Positions 34,656-44,727 of a DNA stretch of 64,000 nt are shown in pieces. Source of the stretch: JAOUJD01 sp963726405 (GTDB taxonomy: Bacteria; Pseudomonadota; Gammaproteobacteria; Burkholderiales; Burkholderiaceae_F). The notes under the pieces were generated by a model. The model ran no database searches. It had not been told where the DNA came from and worked only from the letters and a program-made list of their open reading frames with translations. The stretch spans positions 186,001-250,000 of the forward strand of contig CAVSCF010000006.1 of NCBI GenBank assembly GCA_963726405.1, in the 5' to 3' direction. A program made the position numbers and the translations under genes. The first letter of the stretch is position 1; every line of letters starts with the position of its first letter.

Positions 34656-36717
34656 ATGCCCGAGCACACCAATCCCTTGCTGCAGCCCTGGGACGCCCCG
34701 TTCCAGTTGCCGCCGTTCGACCGTATCCGCGCCGAGCACTTCGCGCCGGCGTTCGAAGCGGCGATCGCCGAGCATCGTGCCGAGATTGCAGCCATCGTGG
34801 CAAGCGCCGCGGAGCCGACCTTCGCGAACACGATTGCCGCGTTCGAACGCAGCGGCCGCCGCCTTGCGCGCGCCGAGCACGTGTTCTTCAATCTCGCGTC
34901 GTCGGAAACATCGCCCGCCCTGCAAGCCGTCGAGCGCGACGTCGCGCCCAGGCTGGCTTCGCACGAAAGCGCGATCTACCTGGACGCCGGACTGTTCGCG
35001 CGCATCGACGCGCTGCACGCCCGCCGGAGTGCGCTGGGGCTGGACGACGAGCAGTTGCGCCTGCTCGACCGCATCCACCTCGACTTCGTGCGCGAGGGTG
35101 CGAGGCTCGGCCCTGAAGCGAAGGCCCGCCTTGCGCAGATCGTGGAGCGCCTTGCGCACCTGCACACCGCGTTCTCCCAGAACGTCCTGGCCGATGAGTC
35201 GAGCTGGGTCTTGTGGCTTCGGAGCGAGGCCGATCTGGCCGGCCTGCCCGCTTCAGTGCGCGACGCCGCGAACAGCGTGGCGGTGGAGCGCGGTCAGGCT
35301 GACGCCTGGGCCATCACGACCAGCCGATCGCTGGTGGTGCCCTTCCTGACCTTCTCCGATCGAAGGGACCTGCGACAGCAGGCGTACGCCGCGTGGAAGT
35401 CCCGCGGCGAGCATGACGGCGAGCACGACAACCGGCCGATCGCTCGCGAGATCCTCAAATTGCGCAGCGAACAGGCGCGCCTGCTGGGATACGACAGCTA
35501 TGCCGATTACGCGCTCGTCGATCGCATGGCCGGCACGCCGGCCGCCGTGCAGCAGCTGCTGCAACGGGTGTGGGAACCGGCGAAAGCGAGAGCGCGCGAG
35601 GAGTACAGCCTATTGCAGGCGCAGGCCGCGGCACTGGGCCAGCCTGCCGATCTGCAGCCATGGGACTGGCGCTACTACGCCGAGAAGGTCCGTCAGGTGC
35701 GTTACGAGCGTCGACGACGCCCAGGTGAAGCCGTACTTTCCGCTCGAGCGCATGGTCGAGGCGGCGTTCGACTGCGCGCACCGCCTCTTCGGCGTGCGCT
35801 TCGTCGCCCGGCCGGACCTCAAGCTCTACCACCCCGATGTGCGCGCCTATGAGGTGCAGCGCGACGGCACGACGATCGGGGTCTTCCTGCACGACAATTT
35901 CGCCCGCCCGACCAAGCGCAGCGGCGCGTGGATGAGCCCGTACCGCTGGCAGTCGCGCATCGACGGCGACGTGATCCCGATCGTGGCCAACAACAACAAC
36001 TTCGCCCGGGCGCCGGCGCGCGATCCGACCCTGCTGTCGCTCGACGACGTGCGCACGCTGTTTCACGAGTTCGGCCACGGCCTGCACGGCCTGCTGTCGG
36101 ACGTGACGTACGAGCGCCTCTCGGGTACCCGGGTGCTGCGCGATTTCGTCGAACTGCCGTCGCAGCTGTTCGAGCACTGGATGCTCGAACCCGCCGTGCT
36201 CAGGAAGCATGCGCGGCACGTTGAGACCGGGGAGCCGATTCCCGAAGAGCTGATCGACCGCATCAAGCGGGCGCGTCGGTTCAACCAGGGGTTCGAGACC
36301 GTGGGTTACACCGCCTGCGCGCTGCTCGACATGGCCTTGCACGCGCGCACGGACCCCGACGGCGTCGACATTTCCGAATTCGAACAGTCCGAACTGACGA
36401 GGATCGGCATGCCGCCGGGAACACATGCCTATCACCGGCTACCGCACTTCCAGCACCTGTTCGCAGGCTCAGGGTATGCGGCCGGCTACTACGTCTACAT
36501 GTGGGCCGAGGTGCTGGACGCGGACGGCTACGACGCGTTCACCGAAGCGGGCGACCCGTTCGATGCAGCGACCGCCGCGCGGCTGCTGAAGCACGTGTAT
36601 TCGACCGGCAACCGCGTCGAGCCGGGCGCTGCGTACCGCGCATTCCGCGGACGCGACGCCGCGGTCGAGCCGATGCTCGCCAAGCGTGGTCTGTTGCCGG
36701 AAGGCGCGCCCGCCTAG
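34656..36717 (+). pseudogene. M3-family zinc metallopeptidase (oligopeptidase A-like), one frameshift
   Basis: About 686 residues when joined. The N-terminal helical part (N-P-L-L-Q-P-W-D, F-D-R-I-R-A-E-H-F) and the catalytic part (T-L-F-H-E-F-G-H-G-L-H, then E-L-P-S-Q-L-F-E-H-W) match thimet-type peptidases such as PrlC and Dcp, which degrade short peptides in the cytoplasm or periplasm. Frame changes at about 35706–35709, where V-R-Y is followed by GAGCGTCGACGACGCC; dropping one G restores D-V-D-D-A-Q-V-K-P-Y-F. Total 3n+1. GAGGA precedes the ATG. No signal peptide. Its TAG overlaps the convergent aminotransferase stop in CTAG. Confidence 0.8.
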
Positions 36718-37898
36718 GCGGCGTGCACCTGCCTGAGGAACGCGCGCAGGCGCTCCGCGCCCTGCAGCAGCAGGGCGTCCGAAGCGGCGAAGCACCACCG
36801 CAGGTACCCCTCGCCTTCGGGCCCGAACGCGATGCCGGGCGCGATGCCCAGACCCGCTTCGGCGACGAGCCGCTTCGCGCAGGCGAGGCTGTCCTCGCTG
36901 AAGCCGGCGATCCGGAAGAACAGGTACATCGCCCCCGGCGGCGGCGCCGCCTCGATGCCGGGCAGCGCGCCGAGTTCGCGCACGAGGAGATCGCGCGAAC
37001 GCCGCAGGCGCCCGACGGTCGCGGCCACGAGCGGCTCGCCCTGCCGCACGGCGACCAGCCCGGCCTGCTGCACGAAAGGCGGCGCGCACGAGGTGTTGAA
37101 CTCGATCACCTTGCCGACCTGCGCGATGAATGCACGCGGCGCGACGAGCCAACCCAGCCGCCAGCCCGTCATCGTCCAGCTCTTCGAGAACGTATTGGCG
37201 CTGACGTAGCGGTCGTCCGCATCGACGAGATCGAGCACGCTCGGAGCGTGGCCGTTGGACGTCAGCGCGGGGTCGAGGACGATGCGTTCGTAGGCATCGT
37301 CGGAAACCAGCCAGATGCCGTGACGGCGGCAATGCTCGAGCAGGGCGACCCAGTCGGCCCGGGGCATCGTCCAGCCGGTCGGGTTGTTGGGGGAGTTCAC
37401 CAGGACCATGCGGGTGCCCGGTGTGGCGGCGTCGAGCAGCCGTTGCAGGTCGAGCGACCACGCGCCGCCGCGGCAGGTCAAGGGCACGCGCACCACGTCG
37501 GCACTCATGATCCGCGGCATCGCGGTGAGGTTCGGCCAGACCGGCGTGACGATCGCCACGCGGTCGCCCGGATCGATGAGCGTCTGGTCGATCAGCGACA
37601 GCGCGTGCACGCCGGCGCTCGTCACCGCGACCCGGTCTACGGTGACGGCGGTCGCCGGTCGGTGCAGCCGGTTGGCGTAGGCGGCCAGTTCCTCGCGCAG
37701 TTCGGGAATGCCGAGGTTGTGGTTGTAGAAGGTCTCGCCGGCGTCCAGCGCCGCCTTCGCCGCGTCGCGGATGAACGCAGGCGTGACCTGGTCGCCTTCG
37801 CCGAACCAGAATTTCAGGACGTCGGTGCGGCCGATGCCGGCATTCGCGACTTCGCGGATGCGCGAGGCGGGCAGGGATTCGATGAGGGGTCGGATCAT
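36714..37898 (-). CDS. Class I/II pyridoxal-phosphate aminotransferase
   Basis: A 394-residue fold-type-I aminotransferase: substrate/PLP motifs N-S-P-N-N-P-T-G-W at about 180–188, S-D-D-A-Y-E at about 209–214, the lysine in N-T-F-S-K-S-W-T-M-T-G-W-R-L-G at about 243–257, and R-W-C-F-A near the C-terminus. The amino donor is not clear; aspartate- or alanine-type transaminases look similar. ATG at 37898. Convergent with the M3 peptidase, sharing four bases. Confidence 0.85.
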   Translation of the reverse strand: MIRPLIESLPASRIREVANAGIGRTDVLKFWFGEGDQVTPAFIRDAAKAALDAGETFYNHNLGIPELREELAAYANRLHRPATAVTVDRVAVTSAGVHALSLIDQTLIDPGDRVAIVTPVWPNLTAMPRIMSADVVRVPLTCRGGAWSLDLQRLLDAATPGTRMVLVNSPNNPTGWTMPRADWVALLEHCRRHGIWLVSDDAYERIVLDPALTSNGHAPSVLDLVDADDRYVSANTFSKSWTMTGWRLGWLVAPRAFIAQVGKVIEFNTSCAPPFVQQAGLVAVRQGEPLVAATVGRLRRSRDLLVRELGALPGIEAAPPPGAMYLFFRIAGFSEDSLACAKRLVAEAGLGIAPGIAFGPEGEGYLRWCFAASDALLLQGAERLRAFLRQVHAA

Positions 37899-38050
37899 GG
37901 CTCGATTATGAGCGAAGCGCGGCGCGAGTCGCTGCTCCGCGTCGCAGTTGTCCTTGTGCTGCGCGCCCGGCCGCTCCGAAGCGCAGCACACAAACTAGTA
38001 CAGTCGAGGTGCACGTGCGATCGCGCAGCGATCGCGTACACCTCGATTCG

Positions 38051-39298
38051 CTATCGCACGAGCTGATTGATCTCGATGATCGGGAGCAGCACGGCCATCA
38101 CGATCAGCATCACGACGACCCCCATCGTGAGGATGAGGATCGGCTCGAGCAGCGACGTGAAGAACAGCGCCCGTCGCTCGGCCTCGCGGGCATGGATGTC
38201 GGCGGCGCGGTCGAGCATCTCGGGCAGCTTTCCGGTCGCCTCGCCGGACGCGATCAGGTGGATCAGCACCGGCGGGAAGAGCTTCAGGTGACCCTGCTTG
38301 CGCTCTTCGTCGGCGTCGGCCCGCAGCGCCTTGGCAAGCGAGAAGCCTTCGCGGACGCGCTGTACCGCCTCCATGACGCGACTGCGCATCGCGAGGTTGG
38401 TCACGGTCTCGCCGGCGGCCTGGAGCGAACGCAGCATCGGCACGCCGGAACCCACCAGGATCGCGAGGGTCGACGAGAAACGCGCCGTGTTGATCGAGCG
38501 CGACAGCACGCCCATCACGGGAAGGGTCAGGATGCGCTTGTGCCAGCGCCGGCGGACGGCTTCGACGCGCAGCGAGCGCTGGACCAGGAACCCCGCGACG
38601 ACCAGGACGACGACGACTATCCAGCCGTATGTGCGAACGAAATCGGAGAGCGCGATCAGCGCCACCGTGAGGAAGGGCAGGGCCTGCTTGGTGTTCGCGA
38701 AGACCTGCACGACCTGCGGCACGACGTAGGTCAGCAGCCCGATGACGACGGCGAGCGCGACAAACGTGACGATCGCCGGATACACGAACGCGAGCGTGAT
38801 CTTCTGCTGCAGCTTCGCGCGCTCTTCCACGTAGTCGGCGAGGCTGCCGAGCACCGAGCCGAGCTTGCCCGACTCTTCGCCGGCGGCAATGAGGGCGCGG
38901 TAGATCTCGGGAAACTGGCGCGGATGCCGCGCGAGGGCATTGGACATGGAGCTGCCGCCCAGCACATCCGTACGGATCGATGCCATCAGCTCGCGGACCT
39001 GCTGCTTCTCGCTCTGCTCCACCATGACCGTCAGCGCGTCGGCCACCGGCAACTGCGCGCCGAGCAGCGATGCGAGCTGGCGCGTGATGACCGCGAGTTC
39101 GGTCTGCGACAGCCGTCGTCCGATGGACAATCCCCCGCGGCCCCGGCCGCCGGCTTCGTGGGAGACCGGTTCGACGGTGAGCGGGATCAGGCCGCGTCCG
39201 CGCAGCAGCTGACGCGCAAGTCGTGCGCTGTCGGCTTCGAGGACGCCGGACTGTTCCTTGCCGGACGCATCCGCGGCGGCGAATCTGAATGCAGCCAT
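38051..39298 (-). CDS. gspF: Type II secretion inner-membrane platform protein GspF
   Basis: A 415-residue polytopic protein with two T2SSF domains (about 80–200 and 280–400), each ending in hydrophobic helices, and a G-S-S-M-S-N-A-L loop. It forms the inner-membrane platform that contacts the GspE ATPase and the pseudopilus. Last gene of the gspG–F run, nine bases after gspE. Confidence 0.93.
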   Translation of the reverse strand: MAAFRFAAADASGKEQSGVLEADSARLARQLLRGRGLIPLTVEPVSHEAGGRGRGGLSIGRRLSQTELAVITRQLASLLGAQLPVADALTVMVEQSEKQQVRELMASIRTDVLGGSSMSNALARHPRQFPEIYRALIAAGEESGKLGSVLGSLADYVEERAKLQQKITLAFVYPAIVTFVALAVVIGLLTYVVPQVVQVFANTKQALPFLTVALIALSDFVRTYGWIVVVVLVVAGFLVQRSLRVEAVRRRWHKRILTLPVMGVLSRSINTARFSSTLAILVGSGVPMLRSLQAAGETVTNLAMRSRVMEAVQRVREGFSLAKALRADADEERKQGHLKLFPPVLIHLIASGEATGKLPEMLDRAADIHAREAERRALFFTSLLEPILILTMGVVVMLIVMAVLLPIIEINQLVR

Positions 39299-39307
39299 CC
39301 GCCCGGC

Positions 39308-40744
39308 TTACGCTTCGCGTGTGACGCGGAGCGCTTCCTCCTGCGACGTGACTCCGGACTTGATCCAGCGCAGCGCGTCGTTGCGCATGCTGATCATCCC
39401 GGTCTTCTCTGCGAGGCGGCGGACATCGGTGTCGTTCGTGCCCTGGTGCACCAGCATGCGCATCTCGTCGTTGACGGTGAGCAGCTCGTAGATCCCGGTG
39501 CGCCCCAGGTAGCCGGTACTGCCGCAACGGTCGCAGCCCACCGCGCGGAAGCCGCCGGTCGCGGGATCGGGCTGCCTGCAGTGCGGGCAGAGCTTGCGCA
39601 CCAGTCGCTGACCGAGCACGCCGAGCAGCGAGGACGACAGCAGGAACGGCTCGATCCCCATGTCGATGAGCCGCGTCACCGCCGACGCCGCGTCGTTCGT
39701 GTGGAGCGTGGCGAGGACGAGGTGGCCGGTGAGGGACGCCTGCACGGCGATCTGCGCGGTCTCGAGGTCGCGGATCTCGCCGATCATCACGATGTCAGGG
39801 TCCTGGCGCAGGATCGCGCGCAGCGCCTTCGCGAAGGTCATCTCGATCTTCGGATTGACCTGCGTCTGGCCGATGCCCTCGATGTCGTACTCGATCGGGT
39901 CCTCGACCGTCATGATGTTCGTGGTGTTCTTGTCGAGCCGGCGGATCGCCGCGTAGAGCGTCGTCGACTTGCCCGAGCCGGTCGGGCCGGTGACGAGGAT
40001 GATTCCGTGCGGCTGGTGAATCAGCTGGTCGAAGCGCCTGAGCGCGCCCTCGGCCATGCCAAGGTTCGTCAGTTCCAGCTTCGACAGGTCCTTTTCGAGC
40101 AGACGCAGCACCACGCGCTCGCCGTGCCCGGTCGGCAATGTCGACACGCGGACGTCGACCGGGCGGCCGCCGACGCGCAGCGTGATGCGCCCGTCCTGCG
40201 GCAGGCGCTTCTCGGCGATGTCCAGGCCCGACATGATCTTGATGCGCGACACCAGCGCCGCATGAAGCGCGCGCTTGGGCCGCACCACGTCGCGCAGCGT
40301 GCCGTCGACCCGGAAACGCACCATCGAGTACGTCTCGAAGGGTTCGATGTGGATGTCCGATGCGCCGTCACGCGCCGCCTGCGTCAGCAGCGCGTTGATC
40401 ATCCGGATGATCGGGGCGTCGTCCTCGGTCTCCAGCAGGTCCTCGACGTCCGGGACCTCCTGCATCATCCTGGTGATGTCGAACTCGCCTTCGATGTCAC
40501 CGACGATCTGCTGTGCCGAGCCGCCCTGGTCGCCATAGGTCTGCGAGATGGCTTCCGTCAGCTTCACGCTTTCGATCACCACCGGGCGCACCTTGCCCGG
40601 GAAGACGCGCATCACCTCGTTGAGCGCCGACAGCGGGGTCGCGTTGCTGATCCAGACCTCGGCATCCCGTTCGGTCTTCGGAACGATCAGGATCGCGTTG
40701 TCGCGCGCAAAGGCGTATGGGACGTAACGGCTGGCCTGTGTCAC
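39308..40744 (-). CDS. gspE: Type II secretion ATPase GspE
   Basis: A 478-residue secretion ATPase. Walker A is G-P-T-G-S-G-K-S-T-T, the Asp and His boxes follow, Walker B is in D-P-D-I-V-M-I-G-E-I-R-D, and a zinc-finger pair C-P-H-C…C-D-R-C lies near 410–435. It powers pseudopilus assembly. The start is taken as GTG at 40744 because the N-terminal domain then begins A-S-R-Y-V-P-Y-A-F-A-R; it lies 16 bases after gspD. The N1 region is shorter than in many relatives. Confidence 0.92.
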   Translation of the reverse strand: MTQASRYVPYAFARDNAILIVPKTERDAEVWISNATPLSALNEVMRVFPGKVRPVVIESVKLTEAISQTYGDQGGSAQQIVGDIEGEFDITRMMQEVPDVEDLLETEDDAPIIRMINALLTQAARDGASDIHIEPFETYSMVRFRVDGTLRDVVRPKRALHAALVSRIKIMSGLDIAEKRLPQDGRITLRVGGRPVDVRVSTLPTGHGERVVLRLLEKDLSKLELTNLGMAEGALRRFDQLIHQPHGIILVTGPTGSGKSTTLYAAIRRLDKNTTNIMTVEDPIEYDIEGIGQTQVNPKIEMTFAKALRAILRQDPDIVMIGEIRDLETAQIAVQASLTGHLVLATLHTNDAASAVTRLIDMGIEPFLLSSSLLGVLGQRLVRKLCPHCRQPDPATGGFRAVGCDRCGSTGYLGRTGIYELLTVNDEMRMLVHQGTNDTDVRRLAEKTGMISMRNDALRWIKSGVTSQEEALRVTREA

Positions 40745-40760
40745 TGCGCGATCCCGCTTC

Positions 40761-43445
40761 TCAAGGGGTGACGATGACGGGGTCGTAGCCCAGCGCCTTG
40801 AGCCTGGCGATGGTGTTTGCCACGGTCTGCGTCGCCGGGTCGACCGAAACGCGCACACGCACCGTGTCCCCGGTGTTCGACTTCACGCTTTCCCAGTAGG
40901 CGTCAAACCCGGCGTCGCGCAGGCTGCGCTGCATGTCGCGCGCTCGTGCGATGTCGGTCAGGGACGCGACCTGGATCAACTGCGCACCCGCGCTCGGTGC
41001 CGGTCCCTGCTGTGCGGCGAAAGCTCCGGTCGACGGCGCGGTTGTGCCGGGCGGCGCCGAGGACGACGGGGCCGGCACAATGGGCGACGACGGCCGGGTC
41101 GGCGGCGGAGTGCCCGTGGCCGGCGGCGCGGGCGGGGGCGTCGTGGGGGCCACATCGATGATCGGCGCGGGCGTTTGCCGCGGCGGGTCCTGCCCCGGAA
41201 TTCCCGGCGCAAGCTCGTTCGACAGCGTCCGCGGCCCGCTTTCAGCACGCCTCAGCGACGGCGCCACGGGCGGCTTCTCGGGCAACTGTCGGCTCTGCAG
41301 GTCGCGGAAGATGATGTTGTCCGCCAGCGTGCTGCTCGCGATCTGGCCCCGGATGTAGTCGTAGCGGTCCATGGCCAGCGCCGACGAGGTGCCTTCGTCG
41401 CGCACGACGTACGGCCGCAGGAACACCAGCAGGTTGGTCTTGGTCCGCTTGCGGCTCTCGTACCGGAAAAGCTGGCCGATCAGAGGGATGCTGCCGAGCA
41501 CCGGCACGGAACTCTTGCTGTTGTCGGTCTTGTCCTCGATCAGGCCGCCAAGCACGACGATGTTGCCGTCTTCAACCAGCACCATCGATTCGAAGCTGCG
41601 CTTGTTGGTGATGATTCCGCCCTGGGCCGCCGTCAGCGTGTTCTGGATGGACGACAGTTCCTGATAGATCGCGAGCTTCACCACGCCGCCTTCGGAGATC
41701 TGCGGCTTCACGCGCAGCTGCAGGCCGATGTCGCGCCGCTCGAACGTCTGGAACGGATTGACGCCGGACGAAGTGCCGCCCGCGCCCGTATTGGCAAACG
41801 AGCCCGTGATCAGCGGGATGTTCTGGCCGACGAGGAAGCGCGCCTCTTCGTTGTCCAGCGTCTGGATCGTCGGCGTCGAGAGGATGTTGGCGTCGGCCTT
41901 GGTCTCGAGGGCGCGAGCCAGGAAGGCGAGATTGACGACTTCGCCGATGCCCGGAATGTTGACCTTGCCCTGGACGATGCCGATGTTCAGACCCGTGGCG
42001 AGCGAGCCGATGTTCTGCGAGGCGCCGATGATGTTCCGGCCCCCGTTTTCGAAGTTGGTGCCGGCGATGACGTTGGTGCCGGGATCGTTGATGTTGCCGC
42101 CCAGCGTCTGCCACTGGATGCCGAACTCGGCGGCCTTCTCGGCGGACACCTCGGCGATCAGCGACTCGATGACGACCTGCGCGCGTCGCACGTCGAGCTT
42201 GTCGACGATCGCCCGGATGTTCCGGTACAGCGGCTCGGGGGCGGTGATGATCAGCGAGTTGGTTGCTGCGTCGGCCTGGATCAATCCGGCGAGCGGCCCG
42301 CTGCCGCCGGCGCCGCCGCCGGCCTGCTGCTGCGCTGGCTGGCTGGTGAGCCCGGGCTGCTGGGTCGTCATTCCCGGTCCGCCCGATGTCGTTCCGCTCG
42401 CCTGCGACAGCCCGCTGGTGGTCGCCTGCGGCACGTAGGACGGATCGGAGGCGATGATCGCCCGCAGGAGCGGAGCGAGTTTCACCGCCTCGGCGTTGCG
42501 CAGGTAGACGACGTTGATGTTGCCCGGCGTGAGGGCCGGCTTGTCGAGCTGCTCGATCATCGATTTGGCGAGCGCGATCCGCGCCTTGCTCGGCGCCCTG
42601 AGGATCAGCGAATTCGTGCGGGGCTCCGCCATCACCGACGTGCGCTGACCGGCGTCCACGGCCTGGCCGGCCGCACGGGCTCCTTCGTCGAGAACGCGAT
42701 TCAGCACGGTGGCGATCTCCATCGCCAGGCCGAACTTGATGGGGATGATCTCGACGGCCGACGTGGCCGGCGTGTCGATCGACTCGATGATGCGCTGGAT
42801 GCGCCGGAGGTTGTCCGCGTAGTCGGTGATGACGAGCGTGTTGTTCTGCGGGTACGCGGAGATCGTGTTGTTCGGCGCGATCAGCGGCCGCAGGATCGGC
42901 ACCATCGCCGTGGCCGACTCGTATTGCAGGCGGAACACCTGGGTCACCAACTGGTCGCCGCGCGGCGCAGCGGTCTGCGGGCTGACGACCATGCCGCCCT
43001 GCAGCTTGGCGTCGGCCTCGGGCAGCACACGGGCGACGTTGCCTGTCTGCACGATGGTGAAACCCTGCAGGCGGAGGGCCGTCAGCAGCTGCTCGTAGGC
43101 CTGCTCGCGCGTCACGGGTCGCTCGGTGACGAGCGACAGCGTGCCCTTGACCCGAGGATCGACGACGAAGGTGCGGTTCGTGAACTGGCCGATCGCGCGG
43201 ACCACCGCGTCGATGTCCGCGTTGACGAAGTTCAGCATCACCGATTCGCCCGAGGCCGACGGATCGGCGGGGTTCGCGGAGCTGCCTTGCGTGGCCGGGG
43301 TCGCGGCGCCCGCTCGCTTGCGCGACGTCTGGGCCGCGGCCGGGGGAACCAGCGAGGACGCTGTCATCGACAGCGCACATGCAAGCGCGATCGAACGGGA
43401 CAGCGATAACCCGCCAGCGCGTATGGAAGTGCGCTTGCTCGTCAT
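40761..43445 (-). CDS. gspD: Type II secretion secretin GspD with C-terminal SPOR domain
   Basis: An 894-residue secretin, longer than the usual 650–770. Signal peptide is about 1–41 (ending A-A-A-Q). N-domains with L-N-F-V-N-A-D-I-D-A-V and repeated KH-like folds run to about 450, and the secretin barrel with L-L-G-S-I-P-L-I-G-Q-L-F, R-R-D-I-G and Y-V-V-R-D lies at about 480–690. After R-Y-D-Y-I-R-G-Q comes a Pro/Thr-rich linker (about 750–820) and a SPOR domain at 821–894 starting Q-L-I-Q-V-A-S-L. It forms the outer-membrane channel. ATG at 43445 chosen; GTG at 43454 overlapping the gspN stop is possible. Confidence 0.9.
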   Translation of the reverse strand: MTSKRTSIRAGGLSLSRSIALACALSMTASSLVPPAAAQTSRKRAGAATPATQGSSANPADPSASGESVMLNFVNADIDAVVRAIGQFTNRTFVVDPRVKGTLSLVTERPVTREQAYEQLLTALRLQGFTIVQTGNVARVLPEADAKLQGGMVVSPQTAAPRGDQLVTQVFRLQYESATAMVPILRPLIAPNNTISAYPQNNTLVITDYADNLRRIQRIIESIDTPATSAVEIIPIKFGLAMEIATVLNRVLDEGARAAGQAVDAGQRTSVMAEPRTNSLILRAPSKARIALAKSMIEQLDKPALTPGNINVVYLRNAEAVKLAPLLRAIIASDPSYVPQATTSGLSQASGTTSGGPGMTTQQPGLTSQPAQQQAGGGAGGSGPLAGLIQADAATNSLIITAPEPLYRNIRAIVDKLDVRRAQVVIESLIAEVSAEKAAEFGIQWQTLGGNINDPGTNVIAGTNFENGGRNIIGASQNIGSLATGLNIGIVQGKVNIPGIGEVVNLAFLARALETKADANILSTPTIQTLDNEEARFLVGQNIPLITGSFANTGAGGTSSGVNPFQTFERRDIGLQLRVKPQISEGGVVKLAIYQELSSIQNTLTAAQGGIITNKRSFESMVLVEDGNIVVLGGLIEDKTDNSKSSVPVLGSIPLIGQLFRYESRKRTKTNLLVFLRPYVVRDEGTSSALAMDRYDYIRGQIASSTLADNIIFRDLQSRQLPEKPPVAPSLRRAESGPRTLSNELAPGIPGQDPPRQTPAPIIDVAPTTPPPAPPATGTPPPTRPSSPIVPAPSSSAPPGTTAPSTGAFAAQQGPAPSAGAQLIQVASLTDIARARDMQRSLRDAGFDAYWESVKSNTGDTVRVRVSVDPATQTVANTIARLKALGYDPVIVTP

Positions 43446-43446
43446 G

Positions 43447-44226
43447 TCACCCACCGAAATTCAAGAGGGCCCCCTCTCCGTCTCGCCGGCCCAGCAGCGA
43501 AATCAGGCCCGTAAGTTGCGACTTTACGCCCGGGTCGGTCCCCGCCATGGCTTGCGCCCGGCCAGTGAAGCGTAAGCGCCCACCCTCCGGGATTGTGCCA
43601 CTGCCCTTCAGCTCGAGGGGTCCCGAAATGGTCGATAAATCGAGCTGAGTTCCGGGCCAGACACCGTTGGTCTGCAAACGGTAATGGCCCATCGGCGACA
43701 CCGGTGTCAGTGCGCTGGACGCGTACTGCCACTCGGCGCTGATATTGCCCTGCACGCGGCGACTCTCGAGCTGCAGCCGATCCCAGTTGATCAGCAGGAT
43801 GCCGCCCGGCCGGATCGTGTTCCAGGGCGCACCGAAGCCGACCAGCAATGAGGCAGGCACGCGAAGCGTCGTTGCGCTCAGGGTGGCGGCCCCCCCACCG
43901 ACCAGCGGCGCGCGGACATTCAGCGGCTGCGCCAGTGCCGAAGGATGCGTCAGCGTGAGATCGAGCTGACCGACGAGTAGCGGCCACGGGCTGAGTCGCC
44001 AGGCCAGCCGCTCGGGCAACGTCGCGCGTGGCGCGCCGGGTTCCTGCGAGGAGCTCAGCACCAAGAGTGCCGAACCGTTCCACAGCGTCCCGCTCGCCTC
44101 CGCGAGTTCCAGCCGGCCGCCCGTTGCATTCGACGCGGCGGAAGCGATCCACTGCGCGGGCGCGATCACCAGGGCCGTGATCAGCAGCGCAACGATCGCG
44201 GCCAGGACGAAGAGGATCTTTCGCAT
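43447..44226 (-). CDS. gspN: Type II secretion protein GspN
   Basis: A 259-residue protein with one N-terminal membrane helix (about 5–25) and a periplasmic domain matching GspN: G-G-R-L-E-L-A-E-A-S-G-T-L-W-N-G-S-A and W-R-L-S-P-W. GspN is present only in some type II systems; its role is unclear. Nine bases downstream of gspM, with its stop close to the gspD start. Confidence 0.88.
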   Translation of the reverse strand: MRKILFVLAAIVALLITALVIAPAQWIASAASNATGGRLELAEASGTLWNGSALLVLSSSQEPGAPRATLPERLAWRLSPWPLLVGQLDLTLTHPSALAQPLNVRAPLVGGGAATLSATTLRVPASLLVGFGAPWNTIRPGGILLINWDRLQLESRRVQGNISAEWQYASSALTPVSPMGHYRLQTNGVWPGTQLDLSTISGPLELKGSGTIPEGGRLRFTGRAQAMAGTDPGVKSQLTGLISLLGRRDGEGALLNFGG

Positions 44227-44235
44227 CGATCGCGT

Positions 44236-44727
44236 TCACTTCCGCGCGAGCCGCAGGGCGAGTTCGACGTCGACGTTGCCGGGCGCCGCGTCCCGGCCCG
44301 TGACCGTCACCGCTGTGGAGCGCGCTCCGAGTTCGCGTTCGACGTTCGCGAGCCACGGTGCCCACTTGCTGACCGGCACGTCGGAGAACGTCAATTGAAC
44401 GTCGCCGTCCGACAGCGGAACGATGCGCGCCGCCTTGATCCCCGCCTTGGTCAGCGAACTTTCGAGCGCGCTGCGCGAGTCGGCCGCCGTCATCGTGGCC
44501 ACCGCCGGCCGCCCCTTCAGCGCCTTCACCTCCGCCAGGAGGGCTTCGAGTTCAGCCGCATTGGCCCGCTGCTGAGGCAGGCTCTTCTCCAGGCGGGCGA
44601 TGCCGGTCCAGGCCGGTTCGATTGCAATCAGATAGAGAATGACACCGACAAGAAGGATTCCGCCGAGCAGCAGGATGCTGCGCTCTCGAGGTGCGCGTTC
44701 AGACCAGAACTGTTTCAGGGCTTCCAT
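44236..44727 (-). CDS. gspM: Type II secretion protein GspM
   Basis: A 163-residue bitopic protein: amphipathic cytoplasmic start F-W-S-E-R-A-P-R-E-R, membrane helix at about 17–38, a coiled-coil stretch, and a ferredoxin-like periplasmic domain. It partners with GspL in the inner-membrane platform. The ATG overlaps the gspL stop (ATGA). Confidence 0.9.
   Translation of the reverse strand: MEALKQFWSERAPRERSILLLGGILLVGVILYLIAIEPAWTGIARLEKSLPQQRANAAELEALLAEVKALKGRPAVATMTAADSRSALESSLTKAGIKAARIVPLSDGDVQLTFSDVPVSKWAPWLANVERELGARSTAVTVTGRDAAPGNVDVELALRLARK

Noticed and set aside
39299..40858. Longer GspE start upstream of the GTG at 40744
   Set aside because: The added residues are Arg/Ser-rich sequence overlapping the end of gspD in another frame and do not resemble GspE.
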